Source: an uncultured Clostridia bacterium (GTDB lineage Bacteria; Bacillota; Clostridia; Oscillospirales; Ruminococcaceae). Taken from it: a stretch of 6,598 bases of DNA. Numbering within the stretch: the first letter of the stretch is position 1; the number at the start of each line of letters is the position of its first letter. A program made the position numbers and the translations under genes. Below the pieces are notes generated by a model that was not told where the DNA came from, ran no database searches, and saw nothing but the letters and a program-made list of their open reading frames with translations. Of this stretch, positions 1-5,609 are shown piece by piece. The DNA is taken from positions 1-6,598 of the forward strand of contig CANDLP010000138.1 of the NCBI GenBank assembly GCA_947385505.1. The letters run 5' to 3'.

Positions 1-5
1 ATTCC

Positions 6-34
6 TTGACAAAAACTATGCTTAAAGATATAAT
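6..34 (+). promoter_or_regulatory. Consensus sigma-A promoter of the glycolipid operon
   Basis: TTGACA at 6-11 and TATAAT at 29-34 are separated by exactly 17 bases, so both hexamers match the housekeeping sigma consensus perfectly. Transcription should begin near 41, giving a leader of about 36 bases before the ATG at 77. No operator or riboswitch-like fold is evident in so short a leader. This suggests strong, largely constitutive expression of the two genes downstream. Confidence 0.85.
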
Positions 35-76
35 ATATAATGTAAAGAAAACAGGTTTATAAATATCGGAGGGAGA

Positions 77-1117
77 ATGGAAAAAGAAAAGAACAAGAAA
101 AAGTCCGTAAACATGATGTCACAAGCTACCAGCGTAAAAGGACAGGGGGTCGGCTCCGCCTATATCGAACAGGTGAAGCTGGTAAAAGAGGGGCTTTCGG
201 ACAAATTTGAAATATACGAAAACGCAAAAATGGCGGCGGATATCACCCACTATCATACCTTCAACCCGTCGTATTTCCTTTTGAAAAACATACGCTGCAA
301 AAAAGGGACTTCGGTCTGCTATGTGCATACCCTGCCCGAAACAATGGATAAAAGCATAAAAATCCCAAAATGGGCGAGAAAAATATTTTACGCCTATATA
401 ATAAAATTCTACAAGATAATGGAGCATCTTGTAGTAGTCAATCCGTATTTTATAGACGCGCTGGAAAATTACGGGATACCGAGAGAAAAAGTCACATACA
501 TACCTAATTTTGTGGACACCGACAGATTTCACCCCATTTCCCAAGAGGAAAAAATAAAGGCGCGGGAAAAATTCGGTCTTCAAAAGGATAAATTTACCGT
601 TTTATGCGCGGGACAGCTTCAGGTTAGAAAGGGCGCCTTTGACTTTCTGAAATGCGCCGAGCTCATGCCCGATGTACAGTTCGTCTGGGCGGGCGGATTC
701 AGCTTCGGAATTATTTCCGACGGATATAAGGAGCTGTCAAAGGTTGTGGAAAATCCTCCCCCTAACGTAAAATTTCTGGGGATAGTTGAACGGGAAGATA
801 TGAACAAGGTATACAACGCCGCCGACGTTATGTTCCTTCCATCCTACGACGAGCTGTTTCCCATGACGGTATTGGAAGCCATGTGCGTAAACATTCCGGT
901 ACTGTTGAGAGAGCTTCCCATATACGAAAACATACTGTTCGATTTTTACGCTTCGGAAAAAGACGTTAACGGCTTCGTCAGGGAGCTTGAACGGCTGCGC
1001 GATGATAAGGAATATTATAAAAGCCGCTGCGAAGGCTCATTGAAGGGCAACAGATATTATGAAAAAAGCAGCGTTTTAAAAATGTGGGACGATTTTTACA
1101 CTTCGGTGTTAAAATGA
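77..1117 (+). CDS. GT4-family glycosyltransferase, probable diacylglycerol glycosyltransferase
   Basis: This is a 346-residue retaining GT-B glycosyltransferase of family GT4, probably peripheral on the cytoplasmic face of the membrane and transferring a sugar from a nucleotide-sugar to a lipid acceptor. The N-terminal acceptor domain opens with a beta strand and the glycine-rich loop GQGVGSAYIEQ (residues 22-32). An ITHYHTFNPS segment (56-65) and PNFVDTDRFHP (143-153) follow. The C-terminal donor domain starts with VLCAGQLQVRKGAFDF (175-190) and carries the GT4 EX7E motif at E259 and E267 in DELFPMTVLEAM. The overall pattern recalls Firmicute 1,2-diacylglycerol 3-glucosyltransferases, but substrate is inferred, not shown. 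GGAGGG at 68-73 sits only 3 bases before the ATG. Internal ATGs at 113 and 116 lack an RBS and would cut into the first strand, so 77 is kept. The stop lies 16 bases before the next gene, indicating an operon. Confidence 0.88.
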   Translation: MEKEKNKKKSVNMMSQATSVKGQGVGSAYIEQVKLVKEGLSDKFEIYENAKMAADITHYHTFNPSYFLLKNIRCKKGTSVCYVHTLPETMDKSIKIPKWARKIFYAYIIKFYKIMEHLVVVNPYFIDALENYGIPREKVTYIPNFVDTDRFHPISQEEKIKAREKFGLQKDKFTVLCAGQLQVRKGAFDFLKCAELMPDVQFVWAGGFSFGIISDGYKELSKVVENPPPNVKFLGIVEREDMNKVYNAADVMFLPSYDELFPMTVLEAMCVNIPVLLRELPIYENILFDFYASEKDVNGFVRELERLRDDKEYYKSRCEGSLKGNRYYEKSSVLKMWDDFYTSVLK

Positions 1118-1133
1118 CAGAGGAAACTTGTAA

Positions 1134-2177
1134 ATGAACAAAAAATCAAAAAGGCTTAATCTTATAATATGCGGCATTGCCTTTGTGGTAATGATAGCGT
1201 ATTTGTTTTTCGTGGACGATCCGGCGGATATACTTAACGCATTGATCAGCGCAAAGCCGCAGTATATGCTGCTTTCCGTAGGATGTATGGCAATATACTG
1301 GCTTTTGGAATCCGTAAACCTTCATCTGGTGGCAAAGGAAGTTTATCCAAAGCAAAAATTCAAGGACAGCGTTTCCGTTTCGATGATAGGGCAGTATTTT
1401 AACTGTATAACTCCCTTTTCCTCCGGCGGACAGCCGATACAGGCATACTATCTGGTAAAATTCGGAGTTCCCTTAGGCTCTTCGCTGACCGTTCTTTTAA
1501 GTAAATTTATAGTATATCAGGCAATGCTTACCGTATTTTCGGTTGTGATACTGTTTTTTCGTTTAAGCTATGTTATAGACACAAGTCCGATGATGATGCC
1601 GTTGGTAATAATAGGCTTTATCGTCAACTCGGCGGTTATAGCGGGGCTTCTTATGCTGGCGTTCTTTAAAAAGCCCACGGAAAAGATAGCGCGTTTCACT
1701 GTGAAATTCCTCGGCAAGCTTCGTATAATAAAGGACGTTGAAGCAAAGCTGAAATTTATAGACGAAGAAATGGAAATGTATTACAAGAATTTCCAGTTCA
1801 TAAAAAAGCGTCCTGTTCTGATACTTAAGCTTTGCTTTTTCACTATGATACAGCTTTTGGTTTATTTCAGCATTTCCTATGTTATTTACCTTGCTTTCGG
1901 GCTGAACGGCGCCGATTATGTAACTATTATATCCTGTCAGGCGTTTGTACTGATGATTTCCGCTTTTGTTCCCCTTCCGGTAGCATTGGGCGCGGCTGAA
2001 GGAAGCTATGTACTTTTCTTTAAAGGCATTTTCGGAAGTTATGTCCATTTATCCACCGTTATATGGAGATTTCTGACATTTTATCTGGCAATTATAGCGG
2101 GAATGAGCGTTTCACTGTTTGTCAACAGGAAAAACAATTTTTCGGATAACGTTACGGACAGCGAAATAAATCAATAA
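1134..2177 (+). CDS. Flippase-like membrane protein, LPG synthase TM-region (UPF0104/YbhN-type) family
   Basis: A 347-residue polytopic membrane protein with hydrophobic segments near residues 8-27, 43-66, 115-142, 154-178, 228-256, 262-290 and 305-330. Two family-typical motifs are visible: TPFSSGGQP (93-101) after the second membrane segment, and PLPVALGAAEGS (280-291), the counterpart of the usual PxPGGxGxxE motif, with V-A in place of the glycine pair. The family is the membrane half of lysylphosphatidylglycerol synthase (MprF) and its stand-alone relatives, which are thought to move lipids or lipid-linked sugars across the membrane. The soluble aminoacyl transferase half of MprF is absent. 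Pairing with a lipid-type GT4 enzyme one operon position upstream suggests it handles that enzyme's product, but this is inference. AGAGG at 1119-1123 lies 10 bases before the ATG. The C-terminal tail (about 331-347) is hydrophilic. Confidence 0.85.
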   Translation: MNKKSKRLNLIICGIAFVVMIAYLFFVDDPADILNALISAKPQYMLLSVGCMAIYWLLESVNLHLVAKEVYPKQKFKDSVSVSMIGQYFNCITPFSSGGQPIQAYYLVKFGVPLGSSLTVLLSKFIVYQAMLTVFSVVILFFRLSYVIDTSPMMMPLVIIGFIVNSAVIAGLLMLAFFKKPTEKIARFTVKFLGKLRIIKDVEAKLKFIDEEMEMYYKNFQFIKKRPVLILKLCFFTMIQLLVYFSISYVIYLAFGLNGADYVTIISCQAFVLMISAFVPLPVALGAAEGSYVLFFKGIFGSYVHLSTVIWRFLTFYLAIIAGMSVSLFVNRKNNFSDNVTDSEINQ

Positions 2178-2184
2178 AAAACAA

Positions 2185-2218
2185 CGCTTCGGTTAAAGTA
2201 TTGACTTTAACCGAAGCG
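2185..2218. terminator. Bidirectional rho-independent terminator between convergent genes
   Basis: The arms 2185-2199 and 2204-2218 form a perfect 15-bp stem closed by the four-base loop ATTG. It starts 8 bases after the flippase-like gene's stop and ends 17 bases from the stop of the minus-strand SASP gene. On the minus strand the stem is followed by TTGTTTTTTATT, a strong U-tract. On the plus strand the trailing sequence is a weaker CTGCTTTAATTAT. It is therefore best suited to stop SASP transcription and probably also ends the glycolipid operon. Confidence 0.85.
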
Positions 2219-2234
2219 CTGCTTTAATTATAGG

Positions 2235-2417
2235 TTACTTAGCGTTGTTCTCGTAAGATTCAATCATTTTCTTAACCATCTGACCGCCTACAGAACCTAC
2301 CTGCTTAGCGGTAAGGTCACCGTTGTAGCCGTGATCCTTAAGGGGTACTCCAACTTCATTAGCCGCCTGCATCTTGATAGAGTCAAGAGAAGCGCTCTTA
2401 TTCTTGTTACTAGACAT
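2235..2417 (-). CDS. Alpha/beta-type small acid-soluble spore protein (SASP)
   Basis: A 60-residue DNA-binding protein of the forespore that coats and protects spore DNA. The family signature is clear. EVGVPL (residues 21-26) matches the ELGVxL block, and the helix-turn-helix region TAKQVGSVGGQMVKKMIESYE (36-56) matches the conserved T-A/S-R-x-x-G-x-V/I-G-G-x-M-V-K-K motif. An insertion KDHGYNGDL separates the two blocks, as in several clostridial SASPs. The position where the family usually has the germination-protease (GPR) site E-I-A reads Q-A-A here (Q17). An ATG at 2432 would add five residues (MEESK), but that ATG overlaps the Shine-Dalgarno sequence. GGAGGA at 2430-2425 with a 7-base gap points to the ATG at 2417. 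Expression is expected from a forespore sigma-G promoter. Upstream on the minus strand, TGAATA (2477-2472) is a possible -35, but no convincing -10 follows at the right spacing. The gene is monocistronic and convergent with the glycolipid operon. Confidence 0.93.
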   Translation of the reverse strand: MSSNKNKSASLDSIKMQAANEVGVPLKDHGYNGDLTAKQVGSVGGQMVKKMIESYENNAK

Positions 2418-2424
2418 TTTGCTT

Positions 2425-2430
2425 TCCTCC
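2425..2430 (-). promoter_or_regulatory. Ribosome binding site fixing the SASP start
   Basis: On the minus strand GGAGGA is followed by seven bases (AAGCAAA) and the ATG at 2417. The alternative upstream ATG at 2432-2430 shares its final G with this site and has no RBS of its own, so the shorter 60-residue protein is the likely product. Confidence 0.85.
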
Positions 2431-2719
2431 ATTTAATAAAAATGAAAATATCAAAGTGATCTTTTAAATCATATTCACAAGGACTTTTGCCCTTGTGCTA
2501 ATATTATTGCTCCCGTTAAAATCAATATGTAAGGAAATTTTTTCAATATTAAGAGAGCTTCAAAATAATTCATAACGCTGTTTTACCGTATTTCACGGTA
2601 TAATCCCAATTACTTTCTAAAAGTTAAACTTTGTCTATCTTCTAAAGCAAAAAAAGTATAACATTTTTGGGAAAATATTTTCTTAAAATATTATCATTTT
2701 TGTTGAAAATGTCGAAAAC

Positions 2720-2743
2720 CCTTATTTTATAAGGTGTTTTTTT
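2720..2743 (+). terminator. Terminator-like hairpin with T7 tract, no gene upstream
   Basis: CCTTAT (2720-2725) and ATAAGG (2729-2734) form a 6-bp stem with a three-base loop, followed after TG by seven T residues (2737-2743) and then GTATTTTT. The layout is that of a short, weak plus-strand intrinsic terminator. No plus-strand gene lies between the terminator at 2185-2218 and here. It may insulate the PHPT promoter 14 bases downstream from read-through, or end a small unannotated transcript. The stem is AT-rich, so its function is uncertain. Confidence 0.4.
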
Positions 2744-2756
2744 GTATTTTTAAAGA

Positions 2757-2785
2757 TTGCGTCAGCGTGTGGATTGTGTTATAAT
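2757..2785 (+). promoter_or_regulatory. Extended -10 promoter of the PHPT gene
   Basis: TATAAT at 2780-2785 is preceded by TG one base upstream (2777-2778), giving an extended -10 element. TTGCGT at 2757-2762 lies exactly 17 bases upstream as a partial -35. Transcription would start near 2792, about 49 bases ahead of the ATG at 2841. The TTG at 2757, the earliest possible start codon of the open frame, falls inside this promoter and would not be transcribed from it. Confidence 0.65.
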
Positions 2786-2840
2786 TAGTTTATACCTTAA
2801 CAAATACCGTATACTTTTATTTAAGGATAAAATAAAAAAT

Positions 2841-4319
2841 ATGATAAAAGAAAACCAGAAGCTATTTAACTATGTAAATGTTATAAGCGATGCGGCAGTT
2901 GGAATCTTATCCATTATAATTTCATATTTATTTACTTTTTACATACTCGATCTGGACAAAAACTTTCCGCTTATCGACTACATAAAGCTCAGCTTTACTT
3001 TTATACCCATACAGCTAATGACATATGCCTGTATGAGGCTGTACGATTCCTTCCGAACGAAGAGCTTTGCCTCGGAATTCGGACGGTTGTTTTTTGCCTT
3101 TGTTTTTGACGGACTTTTTATAATCGCGCTTTTGTATGTTATAAAAATTTTCAATTTTTCACGAATAGCGCTTTTTATATTTTTGCTCACCGACCTTTTA
3201 ATCATCTCCGCGAAGCGTTTCATAATGCGAAAGCTGCTGAAAAATCTTCGCAAAAAAGGATACAACAGAAAATCTGTCATAATAATCGGCAGCGGACAGG
3301 CGGCAAAGGATTACCTCAAAACGATAAACAGGGAGAAGGATTACGGCTACGAATGCGCGGGCTATATATCGGATACCCAAACGCTTTCAGCAAAGTGGCT
3401 GGGAAGTTTTGACAAGCTTACGTACGCCTTAAAGCTAAAAAATTACGATGAAGCTATATGTGCGCTGAATGTTGAACAATCGGGAATGCTGGGAACGGTG
3501 GTGGAAGCCTGTGAGCTTACCGGCACCAAAATTTCCGTTATTCCCTCAATTTACAACTATATGACTCCTTCCTCCACAATAGATGTAGTGGGTACAATAC
3601 CTACGATAAACATTCGCCGTATTCCTCTTGACAATGTGGGAAACGCTATGCTGAAGCGGCTTGTTGATATTTTAGGCTCATTGGTTCTGCTGATACTCAG
3701 CTCTCCCGTTATTCTGACCTCGATGATAGTAATAAAGCTTACTATTGGCGGCAGCGTAATATTCAAACAGCGCAGAATCGGTTTTAACAAAAAAGAATTT
3801 ACCATGTACAAGCTCAAATCAATGCGCGACAACGAAAGCTCCGATACCGCCTGGAGCACCGACAACGATCCGAGAAAAACCCGATACGGCGCTTTTATGA
3901 GAAAATTTTCCATAGACGAGCTGCCCCAGCTTGTAAACGTTCTTAAAGGTGAAATGAGCCTTGTGGGTCCCCGCCCGGAAATACCTTATTATGTAAACAG
4001 CTTCAAGGACGAAATACCAATGTATATGATAAGACATCAGGTGAAGCCGGGAATAACCGGCTGGGCGCAGATACACGGGTACCGCGGGGACACTTCTATT
4101 GCCAAACGGGTGGAATACGATATTCAGTACATAGAGAACTGGAGTTTTTTTCTTGATATATCCATAATTTTACGTACAGCTGTAAGCGGATTTGTAAATA
4201 ACGAAAAGCTTAAAGTGTTTGAGGGGACGAAAAAGCCTAAGGCGGAAAAAAACGTTGGTACGAAAGAAAAAGATGTTACAACCAATACTCAGGAATTTGT
4301 GAAGGTGACACAAAAATAG
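2841..4319 (+). CDS. Exopolysaccharide-initiating polyprenyl-phosphate hexose-1-phosphate transferase
   Basis: A 492-residue integral membrane enzyme of the polyisoprenyl-phosphate hexose-1-phosphate transferase family (WbaP/WcaJ/CpsE-like). It moves a sugar-1-phosphate from a nucleotide sugar to undecaprenyl phosphate, the first step of capsule or exopolysaccharide repeat-unit synthesis. In order, there are four N-terminal membrane helices (about 12-34, 50-68, 84-102, 107-125) and a Rossmann-like central domain with VIIIGSGQAAKDYL (146-159). The catalytic domain begins with a membrane-inserted helix at about 275-300. Catalytic-domain landmarks are FKQRRIG (308-314), KLKSMR (325-330), the Asp-Glu pair in SIDELPQL (D359, E360), SLVGPRPE (373-380) and KPGITGWAQIHGYRG (402-416). 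A charged tail of about 40 residues follows the family core. The frame is open back to a TTG at 2757, but that lies in the promoter, so ATG 2841 is chosen. AAGGA at 2823-2827 is a rather distant RBS (13 bases). Sugar specificity cannot be read from sequence. No other polysaccharide genes flank it. Confidence 0.9.
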   Translation: MIKENQKLFNYVNVISDAAVGILSIIISYLFTFYILDLDKNFPLIDYIKLSFTFIPIQLMTYACMRLYDSFRTKSFASEFGRLFFAFVFDGLFIIALLYVIKIFNFSRIALFIFLLTDLLIISAKRFIMRKLLKNLRKKGYNRKSVIIIGSGQAAKDYLKTINREKDYGYECAGYISDTQTLSAKWLGSFDKLTYALKLKNYDEAICALNVEQSGMLGTVVEACELTGTKISVIPSIYNYMTPSSTIDVVGTIPTINIRRIPLDNVGNAMLKRLVDILGSLVLLILSSPVILTSMIVIKLTIGGSVIFKQRRIGFNKKEFTMYKLKSMRDNESSDTAWSTDNDPRKTRYGAFMRKFSIDELPQLVNVLKGEMSLVGPRPEIPYYVNSFKDEIPMYMIRHQVKPGITGWAQIHGYRGDTSIAKRVEYDIQYIENWSFFLDISIILRTAVSGFVNNEKLKVFEGTKKPKAEKNVGTKEKDVTTNTQEFVKVTQK

Positions 4320-4511
4320 CATATATCGTTTTGAAGCCGCTATTTGAACCGCATTTTCCCGAATTTTATTGATTGTTTCCATCAAATCGGTTCTGGTTTT
4401 TGAATCAAACAGTTTAATGAAACCGATCGGCCTGTCGAATGGCGGTTTTGTAAGTTCCGTCACATTTTCCATATATCCGTTCAGTTCGATATGATTTATA
4501 ATTTTGTTTAC
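4320..4511 (-). pseudogene. C-terminal gene fragment, possibly a type I restriction R subunit
   Basis: The minus strand stays open with protein-like sequence from about 4511 to 4320: FVNKIINHIELNGYMEN, then ELTKPPFDRPIGFIKLFD, then a helical stretch ending TINKIRENAVQIAAS. The HIxLNGxM, KPPFDRP and LFD...INxIxENA pattern recalls the extreme C-terminus of HsdR-type restriction subunits (EcoEI_R_C-like). That match is from memory and is tentative. There is no credible start or RBS: the ATG at 4472 is internal to the conserved-looking block. Beyond 4320 the frame simply runs antisense through the end of the PHPT gene, so the original stop is lost. The helicase and nuclease parts that would lie upstream are replaced by a transposase fragment. 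It is read as a non-functional remnant. Confidence 0.45.
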
Positions 4512-4513
4512 AA

Positions 4514-4735
4514 AAGCATTTTGACTGTTACGATTTATTTGTCACAGGACTTGCGATGGCGGATAATATGCGCGCCGAGCTGTGCGTTCAGAGCGTTGAA
4601 AACGCATGCAAAAGCTTTGGAGATATGCGAATCGCAATTATCCATTCGGATCGCGGAAGTCAGTACACAAGCGAAAAATACCGCAGTGCAATCGTTGATT
4701 TTGGAATAATCCAAAGCATGAACAGCACAGTTTGA
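4514..4735 (+). mobile_element. IS3-family transposase (OrfB) internal fragment
   Basis: In the frame ending at TGA 4733-4735 the plus strand encodes FDCYDLF, then TGLAMADNMRAELC, then IHSDRGSQYTSEKYR and FGIIQSMNS. The HSDRGSQYTS block is the hallmark of the IS3-family integrase-like (rve, DDE) domain and carries the second catalytic Asp. The N-terminal part with the first Asp is missing upstream of about 4514-4520. The frame stops 26 residues after the second Asp, before the catalytic Glu expected about 35 residues on, and no NARMES-like continuation is found in other frames. No OrfA or clear terminal inverted repeats were seen. It is a dead relic; the overlapping open frames on both strands here are shadows. 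Confidence 0.8.
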
Positions 4736-4844
4736 AAATAATATTAACCGCTGCGAAATTCCTTCACTATACTTACAGAAGCTTCTATTTACTGATATTT
4801 GTAAATTAACGGAAAAAACGAGCAAATATTGTTCCCAAAAAATA

Positions 4845-4852
4845 AGAGGAGG
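4845..4852 (+). promoter_or_regulatory. Strong RBS supporting the TTG start of the sigma gene
   Basis: AGAGGAGG ends 8 bases before the TTG at 4861. No in-frame ATG is better placed, and the encoded sigma region 2 begins soon after. The 125 bases between the transposase relic and this site hold a 10-bp palindrome AGAAGCTTCT (4777-4786) but no convincing promoter. Confidence 0.8.
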
Positions 4853-4860
4853 ATATCAAA

Positions 4861-5409
4861 TTGAACGACAGAGAACTCAGCAAAAAAATAGCTGACGCCT
4901 CCAAAACCGTCTTTTCCTACTGCCGCGCAAGAACAAGCAACCGTCATGACGCGGAGGACCTGTGCCAGGACATTCTTTTTGAACTGGTGAAGTCCTCCGA
5001 AAATCTTCGTGACAAAAACGCCTTCTACGGCTTTATGTGGGCGGTTGCGGACAATGTTTACAAACAGTGGCTGCGCAAGAAAGCAAGGTTTGTCACTTGT
5101 GAACTTACAGAAGATATACCTTCGGAAGAAAATCCGGTTATTTCCGTTGAAGAGGAAGAAAGCGCTGATATATATCTGTTAAGGCGTGAATTGACGCTGC
5201 TTTCCGAAAAATACCGCCGCGCTGTTATAATGTATTACATTGAAAACAAGTCCTGCCGCCAAACCTCTGATATCCTCAAAATCAGCGAAAGCATGGTAAA
5301 ATACCTGCTTTTTAAATCAAGACAAAAACTGAAAGAAGGAATGAGTATGGAACGCAAACTTGGTGCATTAAGCTACGCACCTAAATCTCTCGTCCCCCTT
5401 TACACGTGA
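4861..5409 (+). CDS. Sigma-70 family (ECF-like) RNA polymerase sigma factor, N-terminal part
   Basis: A 182-residue product with the two-domain layout of ECF-type sigma factors. Region 2 spans about residues 13-75, including RHDAEDLCQDILFELV (28-43, the core-binding DAEDLxQD motif) and FYGFMWAVADNVYKQWLRKK (55-74). An acidic linker covers 80-102. Region 4 covers about 105-160: LTLLSEKYRRAVIMYYIENKS, then the helix-turn-helix around CRQTSDILKISESMVKYLLFKSRQKLKEG. It would direct RNA polymerase to a specific promoter set, with targets unknown. The start is TTG with a strong RBS. The frame ends at TGA 5407 right after SLVPLYT. Beyond it, coherent protein sequence continues for about 340 more codons once a -1 frameshift and two stops are ignored, so this is probably the front of a longer sigma protein. 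Both sigma domains are complete, so the short product could still function. No anti-sigma factor gene is adjacent. Confidence 0.8.
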   Translation: MNDRELSKKIADASKTVFSYCRARTSNRHDAEDLCQDILFELVKSSENLRDKNAFYGFMWAVADNVYKQWLRKKARFVTCELTEDIPSEENPVISVEEEESADIYLLRRELTLLSEKYRRAVIMYYIENKSCRQTSDILKISESMVKYLLFKSRQKLKEGMSMERKLGALSYAPKSLVPLYT

Positions 5410-5609
5410 AGCGGCCCCAATTTTTCTGGGATTTTATGCAGGGATCAATAAGATAAAATATCGTCATTGCCTGCTGCAACGACTCACTGACGTCGGAGGG
5501 AATAAGCCTTGAAACCGGCATTCCTCTGCCTTATTTAGATGAGGAAATAAACGCGCTGACAAACAGATTTATACTGCTCCAAAACGGAAACCGCTATAAA
5601 GCAGGTATA

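Larger units (their letters stand above)
2418..2756. other. AT-rich intergenic region with small inverted repeats
   Basis: No credible coding sequence is seen on either strand between the SASP start and the PHPT promoter. The stretch holds the SASP leader and presumably its promoter. It also has a 7-bp inverted repeat CACAAGG/CCTTGTG (2476-2482 with 2491-2497), and a 6-bp inverted repeat TACCGT/ACGGTA (2584-2589 with 2595-2600) whose right arm runs into TATAAT at 2599-2604. A 12-bp palindrome GAAAATATTTTC lies at 2671-2682, and a terminator-like hairpin at 2720-2743. There is no good -35 for the TATAAT at 2599, so it is not called a promoter. Some of the AT palindromes may be chance in such AT-rich DNA. 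Confidence 0.6.

Noticed and set aside
2415..2432. Longer 65-residue SASP starting at the ATG 2432
   Set aside because: That ATG is embedded in the Shine-Dalgarno sequence of the ATG at 2417 and has no RBS of its own.
2599..2604. TATAAT as a separate promoter
   Set aside because: No acceptable -35 lies 16-18 bases upstream (candidates read ACGCTG, CGCTGT, GCTGTT) and there is no extended -10 TG.
119..3913. Minus-strand open frames beneath the glycosyltransferase, flippase-like and PHPT genes
   Set aside because: They are antisense to clearly recognisable protein families, lack RBSs and have no family-like motifs.
4491..4825. Overlapping open frames on both strands (plus 4491-4709, minus 4825-4535)
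   Set aside because: They are out of frame with the recognisable IS3 transposase sequence and show no family-like motifs, so they are shadows of the relic.
5416..5430. Programmed -1 ribosomal frameshift in the T-run joining sigma to its C-terminal part
   Set aside because: The upstream frame is already closed by TGA at 5407 before the slippery run, the codons AAT-TTT-TCT are not a classic slippery heptamer, and a further TAA at 5454 closes the new frame.
5495..5538. GGAGGG followed by TTG at 5509, resembling a translation start
   Set aside because: The TTG is in the wrong frame for the downstream domain and opens a frame of only nine codons before TAG, so it is chance sequence within Ser-Glu-Gly codons.
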